Below, piece by piece: positions 1-11,996 of a DNA stretch of 64,000 bases. A program made the position numbers and the translations under genes. This DNA is from Amylostereum areolatum (Eukaryota; Basidiomycota; Agaricomycetes; Russulales; Stereaceae). Under the pieces are notes generated by a model. That model did not search any database and was not told the DNA's origin. It worked only from the letters and a program-made list of their open reading frames with translations. The stretch spans positions 1,240,001-1,304,000 of the forward strand of contig SAXG01000003.1 in assembly GCA_012932865.1 (NCBI GenBank), given 5' to 3'. Every line of letters begins with the position of its first letter. Position 1 is the first letter of the stretch.

Positions 1-3000
1 CCTTCGTCGTCCATTGACATTCCACGGGCAGGGTCCGCAGATATGCCGGAGGTCACTGGCTGGCAGTCTGTCCCCATGGACATGCCGTCGCCTGGCAGGC
101 GCAAGCAGAGCATCCTTCGCAAAACGGTTGTGGCTTGAAGCGTCCTCCCCCCCCTCTCTTCCCTGCACTCTCCATCCCCTTTTCTCCGCACTCCTCCATG
201 CTCGGCCGCATACCCCACCCCTTCCCGTTCTTGTGCATCTTTCCTTCGACCTGTCCATATTCGCGTTTTTATTTATTTATTCGTCGCAAAACGGCAATCT
301 TTGCTTTTTACCATCGATCGCCAGCATTCTGCATCGCCAAGAGGACCCGTCTCGCCTGGTTCCCGCTCCTACTCTCTCATACTGTACACCACACCGGCAT
401 TGTATCATCCTGCTCTGCATCGCGTATCCTTACACTGTTTTCTGTTCACTGGTTCGATTTATTTTATTTTCTTGCAGCTTCCTCTCCTCTCCTCTCCTCC
501 CCTCCCTGCTCCCCTCCCCCTCCTGTTTTCCTCTGGCATGTCTCGTGGCGCGGTGGTGTTCGATATACTCGTGTAATAATAGGTAGAATACATACAACGA
601 AGCACAATGCATACTGCAACGCAGACCCCCTCGGATTGAATTGGAATTGGAGCTGGGAAGACAATGGGATGTGCCTCCTCCGGAAGTGCGCTAAAATCGA
701 GGTGCTATCGGTCGGGAGTGGAAATTGGGGGAGGGAATTGCATGTGAGCGTGCGTGGGGCGGCCGAACAAATTGGATCTGAGATGGCTCCGTGTGGTTAC
801 AGAGCGCGCTGGTGCCTGACCGGAGGCATTGCTTCTTCGCCAGAGTCGTCGCCGCGCGATCGCGTCGACGTCCGGATCCCCCGAGACTTGCGACTGACAC
901 GACCGGATTTGAAAACGCGGATACGTCTGGGTGGACGCCGGTGGGGTGGGGCGGGCGCATTGCGTGTCAGCTTTTCGGTCGCTGTCGTTGAAGGGGCAGG
1001 GCGAAAGGGAAAAAATGGCTTAAACCTCAAACGCGTTTGCGATGATGCGTCATACGATAAATGAAGAAAAGGAGGGAGGGGGGAAGGGAGGGGGACCGAG
1101 AGACCCTGGCGGTCGGACGGGGCCAGGACGGTGCCGTGCGGACGCGGCCGCGTGGGGACATGGTGAGACGTCATCGGGAGGTGAACGCCAGAGAGAACTG
1201 GAATCGCGGACTGGGAGTCTGGGACTGGAGTCTGGGACTGGGACTGGGCGGGGGCGGGCGAACGGCGCCCTTCGCGGTCGAGCGGTCTTCTCGTGCGCGT
1301 ACAGCACTTGGTGCCTTGAACTTAGTGCGCGGGTGGGAACGTCGGTCGAAGTTCTTCCGTGGTATCCAAGACGGCCATAGATAGCTAGTGGTGAAGTAGA
1401 TTGACGCGAGCGGCGAGTCCGACGAGGACCGTGACGAGGGGTGACGGTCGCCGAACTGGCGGGATCCAGAGAGCAGACGGGATCCCCAGATTGGAGAGCT
1501 GTCCGGGGAAAGCACTGAGCAGCGGTGGCGGAGGCTGGGCGAGGAGGAGATGGAGGGGCACAATAATGAGAGAGGCGATGCGCGGAGGGACGAGCGGGTA
1601 GTCAGCAGGACACCGGACGCATTTCCAAATCGTTGGATTTGTTACCCACGGGTGCAGTGCCCTGCGCCGCCCCTGCCCTCCTCCTCTCCTCCTCAGGCCT
1701 CAGGCTCTCCTGCCCCTCCTGCCCCGGCCACAGGGCTCACGCTCGACCAACCACCACAGCCCGAGCTCATCTCTCCTACGCTCGATTGACGGCGTCTGCG
1801 CTACGTACTTGCCCCCCCCTCCCCCCGCTTCTATCTCCTTCTTTTGTCACGAAGATCAGTAGCTTATTCTACCACGGTCTCTTGTTGACGAGCGTGGACA
1901 GGCGTCGGCCACCTCTGATTCCTGTTCCCTGAAACCGTTCCGTGATGACAGCGAAAATGAATTCATCGTGGCGAGTCCCCCACACGCCCACAACTCCCGC
2001 AAAATGCGACGTGGCTTGCACCGTCATCGTCGAATGGCGTCCTTGCCCGGCTGCCAACCCAAACCCATCCATCCTGCGACGTCGTCGGCAGTGTGGACAA
2101 AAATGGGAACATGCACTTCTTCCTCCCGGATCTAGAACCACCCTTGCCAACACAAAAAAATACGTACAGCGTACGCACCTGCTCAACGCCCAAACCGAAC
2201 CACACAGGAAGTCGTCTTGCGCCCTGCATTTTCCGTGCGAACCCACCGTCAAGTGGCGGTGCCACAAACACCGTCCGGCGGAAGCCCCCATGCACTTCCT
2301 TCTCAACCGGGCTCCATCTCCGAGGAAGCAGGAAGGTCCCCTAGTGCGCGAGGGCAGAGGCGAGGGCCCGCCCTCTCTCCCCTTCTCCCGTCTCGCCCAA
2401 CTAGGCCCCGCCCACGCTGCCCGGCACCCCCGGAAAATGCATCCACGCCGACGCTTCAGTCGGCCGTTTGCCAGGTCCTTCGAATGGCCAATGGCCATAC
2501 TTGCGCCTCCGAAGCGTCCAGTCGTCGGCTCAATATCGTCTGCGGCGTCGCGGGAATACGGCGCGTTTCTTTTGGCGGCGTGGTCGTCCTGGGCGTTAAC
2601 AAGTGGGGCTTGGTGTATTGGGGTCGTAGGGCCCGACAGCCAGTCTGCTTCGCGAGTTCCGTCCCGGGCGTATCTGCGTGGATGTGACACCCGGTGAAAA
2701 GGGCCTCGGTTGGAGAACTTGGGTCGTGTGTAGGGCTCCTCTGGAATGGATCGATAACCCGTTCTCCGAGTAAGGAGGACAATGGGCGGTCGAAATAAGG
2801 CTATGTCCTTTCACACAGACAAGGACGGAGCCAAGAACGCAGGACGGTGAGCTCGAGCCCGTCGCGCCGACATCTCGACATGAATCTACGCTCGGCGCGC
2901 TGACGCTGGCGGGTTGGACCCTACGCGAGCCTCGTGTCAGTGCTACACCAAACTTACTGGATCCTTTCACTTGCGCGGGTCCCACATGGGGTACGACCGG

Positions 3001-3200
3001 AGTCCAAGAACTCGGAAGGTTGACGACCACGCAGGGTTGCGTAAAAGTCTTGCCCACGCTTGAGTTCCCTCGACGTGGTCTCGGCTCATTTCGATACTGC
3101 AAACTTTCTATGAATACGTGTCAGCATGGGGCATTTCGTACTTGGTGCGTAAGCACGACACGTGAAGTTTCAACTTGAGATAAATTTAAGTACATGAATG
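1..3200. other. long non-coding or unresolved region
   Basis: No convincing gene is seen. The stretch alternates between pyrimidine-rich blocks (about 130-535 and 1640-1850 on the + strand) and purine/G-rich blocks (about 1040-1260). Long open frames exist on both strands at once, notably around 1870-2697, but they overlap each other, are rich in Arg/Pro/Ser/Gly as expected from GC-rich noise, and contain no domain I recognise. CT-rich blocks of this kind are common next to fungal transcription starts, so this may be promoter or leader DNA of genes outside or at the edge of the window; that is inference. Confidence 0.5.
1213..1258 (+). repeat. short GGGACTG-type tandem repeat with G-quadruplex potential
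   Basis: Six or more runs of three or more G lie within 46 bases, spaced by short ACT/AGTCT loops (GGG at 1213, 1221, 1234, 1240, 1246, then a run of G4 and G3 up to 1258). The spacing fits the standard G3-N(1-10)-G3 quadruplex pattern. It is an imperfect tandem repeat of a GGGACT unit inside non-coding DNA. Confidence 0.5.
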
Positions 3201-4341
3201 GGCGACGCAATGGAGGAAGCACGCGTATGCTTAGACGAAGCTCAGTCGGTGTGAGAAGCAGAGGCCCATACGTACATGGAGGGTCACGTTGGGGGCGGCC
3301 GGAGACTGTAGTATACATGTCGCTTATCTTGCGCTGGTCGAAGTTGGGAAGAAGGGATACGTCATGGCTGACTGGACTTGTTCGCTGAGTCCGCATGGCG
3401 GGCCTCTCTTGAGCTCGACCACGAGGGGGGTCGGTCGTGTCTAGGGCAAGCTTTTCATACGATAATCGGCACCTTGTTCATCGGCAGCAGCCAACCCGGT
3501 AAGGTCGTCCGCCTTGCGCGTACTTACGTTCAGCGCCCATTCCAAGTTCCGCTTCGTGTCCGAGGTGAACGGAGTGGCCAGAGGCACGCCGACATATGTA
3601 CTTGGCGAGAGCTTCTCGGCCAGCACCGTCGGACGCGCAAAACGCATTTGGACGGAACGGCATCCAGTCAAAAGAGTGCGAAGGAGGGACATGACGCAGA
3701 AGGGTGGAAGCATCAGCGAAAAAGCGTTCCTCAGTTTTTTCCGCGTGTCGTTTACAAGGCTTAGTCGATTATGTAATCCATTGTAAGGGTATCCACCGAC
3801 GCATACCAGCCTTCCACTATCTTGGATTCGCCTCGCCAAGGCTTTCTCCAGATCCAAAACAGGTCCGTCCCGCTGAAGGTTTTCATATAACTCCGAGAGG
3901 CTTGCGAGCATTTTGGCAGGGATTGCAAGTTCACGAAAGGACGACGACACCGACGCTTTGATCGCTCGGACGGCGGACCGAGGAATTCCGAGCGTTCAAG
4001 AGCTTAAAACAAGCTCAAGCTCACTCTCTGAGCCTCTCTCCGAGCTCTACCGTCGAAACGCGATCCCGCATGGCTGCGCTTCAGGACCCCGGACTACCCC
4101 TGCAGCGTGGTGCTTAAAAGTCGCCCTCGCCCTCAGCCAGCCTCTCCAACAACCGAAGACGCGACTTCGAGAAGTTCAAGGTGCGTGTACTTTTCTTTCG
4201 AGTTTGACCGCGAACTGACACCCATGGCATCTCAGAGGCCCTATTATCAGACATTGGGCGAGCGCACGGTACGTCCCCTTTGCTCCTTGATACCCTTACA
4301 TCGTAGCTGACATTCTCCGTCTACAGTACTTCGGAGTGTAG
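3200..4341 (+). other. unresolved region, possible 3' exons of an unrecognised + strand gene
   Basis: Near 4200-4341 there is good splicing grammar on the + strand: an open frame rich in Pro/Ser/Arg ends at a GTGCGT donor (about 4181), resumes after a CAG acceptor at about 4235 with a short exon (RPYYQTLGERT), meets a GTACGT donor at about 4270, and after a CTGAC branch site and CTACAG acceptor ends with YFGV and a TAG at 4339-4341. Upstream exons could not be joined. On the opposite strand, 3441-3950 holds a 169-codon open frame (starting MSSSFRELAIPAK) with a donor-like GTAAGT at about 3527; it is not recognised either. Which strand, if any, is really coding cannot be decided here. Confidence 0.25.
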
Positions 4342-4914
4342 ACTTGATTATAATACACTTGTACTGTCCTTATAGTTATGTCCTTAACTTAGCTGTTTGA
4401 AATTAGACAAGATCATTTATTATTCAAAAACAAATCGATTAAATAATATTAAAATATCGCAAGTAATCGAGAGGGCTATATTCCCATAAGGGTAAAGAAA
4501 ACCGGAGAATCAACCTAAAGTTTAGGTTTAGCTCACCGTTTCGTGGCACTTCTGTGTCATTGTCAAAGCTTGCGGCGGCATTGCAAAACTGAAACTTGGT
4601 CCTCTAAACCTGGGTGAAAAGTTCACCGTACGGTGAGTATTATGGCCTTTGTAAAGCCTTGTAAATGTATGGAAGCCAAACATTTTTTCGCTGATGAGCA
4701 AACGGCGACTATACAATTCAAATGATCCCTGTTCGACTTCAAAGGAGCTTTGTCAGCAATGGTGCCAATCCTACAGATAAGATCAGCTTCACAAACGGCC
4801 GTGATCGTCGTGGCATCGTCGACCCTTTGAAGTTCGCCGTGTGGTCGTTCGCCGGCTTTCTATGATTATAGGCCGTCCTTGCTGTCCAAACAAACATCAC
4901 TAGAACCACCGGTC
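4342..4914. other. AT-rich intergenic island
   Basis: No gene is seen. Composition drops abruptly from GC-rich to AT-rich between about 4340 and 4510 (runs such as AATAATATTAAAATAT), then recovers toward the next start codon at 4915. It could be the 3' UTR and polyadenylation region of whatever ends at 4341 joined to the promoter of the next gene, or a decayed insertion. No terminal repeats or target duplication were found by eye. Confidence 0.4.
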
Positions 4915-6478
4915 ATGTTCGACGTTTGCGTCGTGGGCCTCGGAGGTAAGTGTGATCCATTCTTGTAGTCGACAGCTAACTCAATGCCGACCTCCACTGA
5001 AGCCATAGGAACCTTTTACGCATGCGCACTGGAGCGCACGGGGAAAGTGAGGGTGACAGCGGTGTGCCGGTATGTACAGAAGTCGTCCGTCGGGATTCTC
5101 GACGAGTTTTTTTTACACGCTTTGCCTATTCCGCCAGCTCCAACTTCGATATCCTCTCTCGTATGTTTTCCCGGAGGTAGAGGGGAAGCTGTCACATTGA
5201 CACATTTCTGCGTGGCGTGCCCTCTCAGAGCGTGGGGTAGAGCTCGTTTCCGATCGGACTTGGGACGAATGTATGGAAGCCCCATCGAGGTACAGTATAA
5301 GTTTGCATCCTGCGACATTCGCGCTGCGTTGGCCCCTGCCCTAACCTGTTTTCCTCTAGCCGTACGCAACCCTGCGGAAGCAGCTGACCGCCGATACCGA
5401 TTCGTGATCTGTGCGGTAAAGTTCGTGCATTTTCGCGCCTTGGCCCAGTCTTGAGTCTAAGCTTGTCCCGTTCGGACAGAGCGTTACCGGACGTCCTTCC
5501 GACGTCAAAGCTTCTCGCGCCGCTTTTGTCCTCCGCGGACACGTTCGTCTTGGTTCAAAATGGGATCGACATTCACAAGGACCTACAGGATGCGCAACCG
5601 GATGCGGAAATCATTTCTTCGTGTGCGTGGAGCGATGCTACGACTGTCGATGGCGGCAGACGAGTGGTGCAGGCGGGTCCGGTAGGGCTGCACCTTCAAG
5701 GTCAATGCAATCGCATTGATCGATATCTCTCGACACAAGGACGGACTTACATCGGGGGTACATTGGTCCTCGTCAAACAAGAATGCGACTGAAGAAAAGG
5801 GAGCGGAATCTTTGCAACTTTTACACGACCTGCTTAGTCAAGGAGGCGTACAAAGCGAAATTACGGACGACATATCTGCAGCACGCTGGAGAAAAGTTCT
5901 GTGGTATGTGAGCTTTTCCCATGTCTTGTGTTCCCTCCTTGATACGTTTTCGTTTAGGAATGCCGTGCTTTCGACGCTCTGTACTGTTACACAGAGTCCA
6001 GTAGCCGACATCCTGTCCTCCGACCAGCTGCCGACTATGCTTCCCGTAGTTGAAGCCGTGATGGCAGAGGTATGCACGCCATGTTTTCGCTCAATGAAGC
6101 CGATCCTCATACACCCTCATGCAGGTGGTATCGGTCGCTCGCGGGATGGGTATCGACGCGTCCAAACTTCCGGAACAATCGGCTACCAGTGTCATCGAGG
6201 GCTGTATGAATCAATACAGCGATACACGATCTCCAAATCCGAGCCGTTTCAAACCATCGATGCTTGTAGACCTGGAAGCCGGGCGTCCGATGGAAGTTGA
6301 GCCGATTGTAGGCAATGTGGTGAGGGCCGCGAGAAGCTATGGTGTTGCTGTTCCAAGGTATTTGCCTTTATACTACATACTGCTTCAGTAAGGCTCAATG
6401 TCCTCCATTGTTAGGCTCGAGATGCTATACGCTCAGCTAAAGGTGATGCAACGCCGATTGCTCAGGACAGGAGAATAA
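4915..6478 (+). CDS. 2-dehydropantoate 2-reductase (ketopantoate reductase) family protein
   Basis: NADPH-dependent reductase family that converts ketopantoate to pantoate for CoA synthesis, though fungal members are often paralogues of unknown substrate. The spliced protein opens with a Rossmann motif (VVGLGAIGTFYA; GxGxxG) split by the first intron after codon 10. It continues with the NAD-binding half (FVLVQNGIDIHKDL, SSCAWSDATTVDGG) and the C-terminal helical ApbA_C half (RWRKVLWNAVLSTLCTVTQ, then SRFKPSMLVDLEAGRPMEVE). That last block matches the PSMxxDxxxGRxxExE signature of the family. The start was chosen because the Rossmann strand begins immediately; the stop is TAA after LRTGE. About seven short introns. 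Length fits the family. Family is near certain, exact substrate is not shown. Confidence 0.85.
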
Positions 6479-6528
6479 ACGTCACATAAGGCCTTTCCTT
6501 GTACTGAGTACCAGTAGTCTCCATATAG

Positions 6529-8120
6529 ATGTACGATTTTCAACCGAATCTTCTCTGTTCTGCTCTACCAACGCGTAAGTACCGCTTTGAGTCGCTAAGA
6601 GCGAGGAAGGGACAACCTGACGCGTGGTCGAATTGTCGGTTTGTCGAATTGTAAGTTAGCGCCCAGAGCTGGTGTTCCGCTGCAGTGCACACTGCACGCC
6701 ACTCTCAGCAACTGCATGCATGCCCCCAGTCCCTCAGTCAAGTCGCATTCAAGCATTGCGCACATAAACCGACATGTCGTTCCAGCATGCGCCAGTCACC
6801 AAGGGTTCGTATTCGGTGTGCTTTGAGCGCGTAGGTGCACGATTAACAGGCTCTCGCCGAATTTCACAGGAGTCATGATTGCATGCGCACTCACCTCCAT
6901 CGTGGTCGCAATCTTTGACGTGAAACACTATTTCCACCTTCAGGTGCGTTGATTCTATTCTGCGTGAAGATCTGGATTGACACAATCACGGTCTCAGCTG
7001 ATACCGCATCTATCTCGAGACCTCCAAGTACGCCACTCGTGTCGTAGTTCGCGCAAGCTTTCAAGCTGATACGTCGTCGGTGTGTTTAGTACTGGAGACT
7101 CTTTACGCATCATCTCGTATACTCGAACTCGAGCGAGCTGTTTGCTTGGGAACTCCTTCTATTCAACGTTGGTGTTAGCGTCGAACGTCAATACGGGAGC
7201 ATCAAGTATGCGGTCAGTGGTTCGAAAAGCTTGTCCTTGCACATGCCCTTTTAACGAATATTGCGACCAGTCCTTCATCATAGTCACCAGCCTGGTTTCC
7301 ACTATACTCGAATTCTTGTGTCTCCTGGTCTTTCATACGTCAGGCTTCAACCATATACCAGCAGGGCCTACGGCTGTCGCGTTCAGCCTGGTTTACCAGT
7401 ATTCGAGAATAGTCCCCTCCACGTATCGATTCGCCGTCTTCGGCGTTGTCGTCACCAACAAAATATTCCACTATATCCTTGCATTGCAGGTACGTCTAAA
7501 CTGTCTCTCACATACCGCATTCTCACGCAGTACCTTTTTCAGCTCGCCGTGAGCCACCCGTGGGCATCTACAACAGTGTCGTGTATAGGCCTAATTACCG
7601 GTGCCCTATATCGCTCCGACATCATAAGCCTGAAAAGCTATCGCCTTCCTCCCTGGATCCTGCGTTTCTCCTCGCGTCACCTCTTCCCACTTTTAGGAGA
7701 CATGCATGCCCCGCGTCGGACAAACCGTGCCCTCGGAGACGACTCTGCACCTCCGACAACTATCAATCTCGACCCAGAGCCCGAGGCCGTCACGACAGCC
7801 CGGTCGCCGCTCGGTGCCACCCCTCCCGTAACCGCATCTCGAGAAACCGGGACTTCAGTTATGCGGGAATGGGTGAACGAGTTGACGGGGAGGACGGAGC
7901 GCGCATCGAGGGGCCTTCGAGTGCCGTCTGAGGCCGAGATCGCACAAGTGACGAGCATGTTTCCTGACCTCCAGCGGAGTGTGGTCGTTGGCGCACTGCA
8001 GCGCAGGTGAGAAATCATTCCGTGCTGCTGTGTATTCGTAAAGACGATTCTAACGATAGCAATACCCGTTACTGCAGTCTTACCGTCGAAGGAGCGGTGG
8101 AAACTCTTCTGAGTTCTTAG
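6529..8120 (+). CDS. dsc2: rhomboid-like pseudoprotease with C-terminal UBA domain (Dsc2/UBAC2 family)
   Basis: Likely subunit of the Golgi/endosomal Dsc E3 ubiquitin ligase, which degrades orphan membrane proteins and, in some fungi, activates SREBP. Spliced exons give a six-helix rhomboid fold: an early hydrophobic helix, then YWRLFTHHLVYSNSSELF, typical of UBAC2/Dsc2, then helices through LVSTILEFLCLLVF and VVVTNKIFHYILALQ. The rhomboid active-site GxSG is replaced by GPTAVAF, so a protease role is unlikely. A proline/threonine-rich linker leads to a UBA-like domain (VPSEAEIAQVTSMFPDLQRS ... VEGAVETLLSS) at the C-terminus, the diagnostic architecture. The start MYDFQPNLLCSALPTR is taken from the first in-frame ATG upstream of a good donor. 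It converges with eIF3d, with only about 116 bp between stops. Confidence 0.8.
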
Positions 8121-8236
8121 CACAACCAATGGATTGCTCAGAAAGGGCACAAAGCTCGCGTTTCGATCACACGTAGTGGATACAGATTCGTTACCGGAGA
8201 GTACAATGCTAACAAGAGATACAAACCGCTACCTTA

Positions 8237-10246
8237 TCAGACATCTGCATCCTCACCGTCGAAACCTGCACCCTCGTCTTCTTCGTCTTCTCCAGTGAAA
8301 GCGGAGAAGGGCACAGCGTAGAGGCGGATGACAGGCTAAGAAAAATACAATGAGCAAGGAAGAGTTGAGCAAGTCGAGCACCAGCATACCTTGTTGGGAT
8401 CTTTGATAAGGACATACTTCCCCTCGGGCATCTTCATGCAGAGATCTGTTACGCTCCTCACAATGCCCCATCCATTGGCGAGTGAGACGTTCAACTGTGC
8501 AGCGAAATCGACCGGACGCATGGATGCCGCGCTCAGGATGACATGACGGGTGTTGTCCCGCGGGTTTGCGCGAGAGACGTAGCTGGAAATACTTGAGTAT
8601 AGCGATGTTTTCGGAAGAGGCCAAGGAACTTACCCGATCTTCATCTGCTCGGCGCCAGCAAGAATGCTTTGGACCGTCCATTTGGCGAGCTTGCAGCTGT
8701 TGTTCTTCATTTCCGTTGCGACGACCGCACCGCGCTGAGAGTCAAGCTTCAAGCGCCAGTCCGGCGCACCTCCAGCTCCTGGTGCGCGCGGATCGAATTC
8801 ATTGAGGGCTCTGATAGTAGCGAGACCCTGGCCCTGGGCAGGGTTTTGGCCGGGAAGGTATGCATCAACCTCTGTGCGAACACATATCTTGACATCTTCA
8901 TCCTCAGATAAGCCGAGGTCGAAAATCCGATATCTGTAACCGCAGGAGGCCAGTGGCTCGGTCTCGTCAGGGCCATAGAAGGGGTTGGGTTTCTCAAAGT
9001 CAAAGGCAGCAGGAGGAGGGGTCTCGATGACGGATTGGAAGCCGAAATTTTGGTTGATGTAGGTAGCTTCGAGAGACAACGAAGTCGCGGTGTTGATGGA
9101 GGACGTCTCGATAGGCTTTTCAGACGGGTTGTTCGGATTGGGAGCAGTGGGGTCCTGTGGTGGATCTGCGGCATTTTCGTTCACTGTAACGGTGTCGAAC
9201 GGGCCGCCGTCACGCTTGTCGAAGAATACTTTGTCCCCTTCGCGGATGATCACGATGTCCCATGGATTGACCGAGCGAGGAGCGCACATAAGGACGCTCA
9301 GGATGGCATCAGTCGCGTATACGGTCGCGCTGTTTTTGGACGCTAGCTAGAGATGGGACAGGTATGGGTATGGGCATTGAAGATGAATGTAAGAGACCCA
9401 CCTGCTGGATAATGGGATCGTCAGATGTCGTAGTATTGTACTTGATACGATCTACAGGCAGGAGGGGACGCTCCGACTTGGTGTTGATACGATCATATGT
9501 CTTGTTGTATGGGAAGAGTCTTCCGTATGATCCACTGTTAAAACATAGATTAAGGGCAGATAAACGGAAGACGGGATGCGAAGCGTACACATTTTCGGGT
9601 TCATCCACCTCAAGACGTAGCTTCGCCAGGCGATGGAACTCAATCTCCTCCAACATCTGCCAGCTCGGGTCGATCGCGACAGATGATTCCCGAGTACGGT
9701 TGTTCTAGACATCCGTCAAGCCAATATCAGGCAATAAAAATGGGTCGCAGAACTCACTTTGTCCCAATCTCTCCAACCACCCCGCCGTGCCCCTCCACGC
9801 TGCCCTCCTTGCCCTCGGCCACCCGTAAAACCACCACGGTTGTTACGTTGGGGTGCCCTCCCACCATACCCAATGCCACCTCGAGAAGCTCCGCGGCCCC
9901 TTGAGAAACCACCGCCCCGACGGGGTGCGCTTGTTTTGTTGTCGACCAGTGAGAAACTGGATTCGTCTTCGACTTGGAAGGCAAACGCACTAGGCGCACC
10001 ACTTCCGAAGGCTTGAGCACCGTCCCTACGTCCGCGCCCGGAGCGAGTGTTGGTCGATGCGCCTGTAGGCTGCCGACTATCGCCTGAGAGATCGTTCCAG
10101 TCTGCAAAGCGGCCTAGTTTATCGGATTTTGAATACGGTGCGTAAGGGATATCCTTGAATTTGAAGTTTTCGGGGAGGTTAGATGACGATGGACCCCAGC
10201 TACCATCTGGATTATCCTGGATCGGGGGTAGTGCGAAGGATGCCAT
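8237..10246 (-). CDS. translation initiation factor eIF3 subunit D
   Basis: Cytosolic eIF3 subunit that can bind the mRNA 5' cap and helps recruit the 40S ribosome. The N-terminus is the canonical MASFALPPIQDNPDGSWGP followed by FKDIPYAPYSKSDKLGRFADW, found in fungal and animal eIF3d. A Gly/Arg-rich low-complexity segment follows (about residues 90-175; RGRGASRGG, FTGGRGQGGQRGG). Downstream come the conserved central blocks SYGRLFPYNKTYDRINTK, YATDAILSVLMCAPRSVNPW and the cap-binding-like domain with YRYRIFDLGLSEDEDVKICV, VATEMKNNSCKLAKWT and DNTRHVILSA. The protein ends with an acidic tail (GEDEEDEGAGFDGEDADV). Five or so introns. It starts 106 bp from the divergent Ist3 gene. An upstream in-frame ATG exists but the family start is the one given. 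Confidence 0.95.
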
Positions 10247-10352
10247 GGTGGTCGGTGCTTGAGCTGATGCGCGAAAAAACGTCAAGCTCAGAATCGAGAG
10301 CGTGAGAAACTGGCCTTCATCCTCCTTCGCGTCCAACCTTGCGTCCACCGTA
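10247..10352. promoter_or_regulatory. compact divergent promoter between eIF3d and Ist3
   Basis: Only 106 bp separate the two start codons, so both 5' UTRs and the shared promoter must lie in or overlap this interval. No TATA box is visible, as is usual for housekeeping fungal genes. Confidence 0.55.
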
Positions 10353-11460
10353 ATGAAGTGCGTCCTTACTCAGCTCTGTCGCCTGTGTTGCGCTCTAATT
10401 CGCCATGTTTTCACAGTGTTGTCCGGGAAATTAACAAAATAAATGAACGAGAGCTGGACCTAGGGCTGAGCGGGGCATCATGGCACGACGAATATAAAGG
10501 TCACTTCTTTAACCCAGAGAATTGTTTGTCTTCGCGATCTTACTGAGACTTGATGCAGATTCTGCATACGTATTTATTGGAGGCCTCCACTTTGAACTCA
10601 CAGAAGGAGATGTGATCGCCATATTCTCTCAGTGCGTTATATAGTATATCACCACCTACGTTGTCTCTGACGAAACTTGTAGGTATGGTGAAGTGATGGA
10701 TGTGAACCTTCCTCGTGACAAAGAGACAGGCAAGACCAAGGGTTTCGGCTTCTTGATGTACGAGGACCAGCGTTCCACCGTATTGGCCGTCGACAATCTC
10801 AACGGCGCAAAGGTGCTCGAAAGAACGCTGCGCGTGGATCATGTGAAGAATTACAAGCAGTCCAGGACGAAAGGCGAAGATGGCGAATGGGTGGAGGCAG
10901 AAGAGCAGAGCTTGAATGCCAAACCGGAGATGATAATTGGTACGTTTTACAGTCTATTCACTGGTTCTCGAGAGCTGACTGAATGTGCCAAAGACGACGC
11001 AGCCTCGGATTCATCCGCATCATCAGCGCCTGACATCGATCCTGACGATCCTATGCGCGACTTCCTCTTGGAAAAATGGAGAGAAGAGAGAAGAGCGAAG
11101 AAATCCAAGAAGTCGAAATCAAAAAGCAAGCACAAAGACGAAACTCCAGAAGAACGTCGAGCAAGGAAGGAGCGAAAAAGGGAGAAGAAAGCCAGGAAAC
11201 ACGCGAGTAAATCTGATGGTCTGAAAGGTGTTGAGGCCTTACTGAAATCATTGGACCGTGGCGGACGCCCTGCAAGAAGCCGAAGTATTTCTCCTCGCAG
11301 AGATCTTCGCCGCTCACGCAGCCCTCTGCATGATGAGCGACACTCGCGGCTCGACAGTGAGTCTTCTTTACGGTCCCCGAGGCGACGGCCACGTTCTGCG
11401 TCCATAAATTCCATTGAGAGAGATGACCGAGACTCTCGTTACCGTCGTTCTTACCGCTGA
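10353..11460 (+). CDS. ist3: U2 snRNP / RES complex RNA-binding protein (Ist3, RBMX2 family)
   Basis: Nuclear pre-mRNA splicing factor of the RES complex associated with U2 snRNP. The first exon holds only ATGAA; after a 63-nt intron the frame reads VVREINKINERELDLGLSG, giving the invariant MNVVREINKIN start of the family. A single RRM follows, with RNP2 AYVFIGGL and RNP1 KGFGFLMYED, then the family linker NLNGAKVLERTLRVDHVKNY. The tail is Lys/Arg/Ser-rich (KKSKKSKSKSKHKDE, SRSISPRRDLRRSRSP), as in many splicing factors. Stop is TGA at the end of RYRRSYR. Divergent from eIF3d with a 106-bp gap. Confidence 0.93.
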
Positions 11461-11996
11461 AGGATTTTCTGCTAAAACACAGCCTTCCATTAAAGAACTG
11501 TGATCCTTCCCAGTGATCGCCAATGCGGAACCTGCGCATATCGGTGTTCGACCATGTAGGCCACGACCTGCGGATGTGCAATGAGGTTGAATCGTACAGT
11601 ACTGTGTTGAATCGTGAATATATCTTCAACGAAAGTGCTGTCCTGTTTCCCGGTGTCCTTACACAAGTTGTGCTCATGTGTGGGTGCAAATAAGTCTCGT
11701 GAAACTTGAGCGAAATACTTAGTGCAGCTCAGTACAATCAGACAAGGTGTCGCTGAGAGACAGTTCTAATTTAGTTATCGGACTTCCCAAAGCGGCATAG
11801 GTTCCAGAATCCAGCCATTGTTTCAACGGCCACGAGGGACTCGCGACTAGCGAGCATGCCTGTCACAGCTGTCCTCGGAGGTCCTTGGTCACGATAAATA
11901 GAAACACCCACTCACTCCTTCAAACTATACTTCACGACGTCCGGTGTGTTCAGCTCCTTGATAGCTCTTTTCGACCCAACTACTCCACATCTACCA
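11461..11996. other. intergenic region
   Basis: 3' flank of Ist3 and upstream region of the beta-helix gene. No open frame of interest, no tRNA and no repeat was recognised. Confidence 0.5.

Noticed and set aside
135..1064. 309-codon + strand frame near the window start
   Set aside because: Spans a CT-rich block followed by a purine-rich block, with composition following the DNA rather than a protein pattern.
1869..2697. Overlapping open frames of 250-270 codons on both strands
   Set aside because: They overlap each other antisense, have biased Arg/Pro/Ser content and no domain or splice pattern; chance frames in GC-rich DNA.
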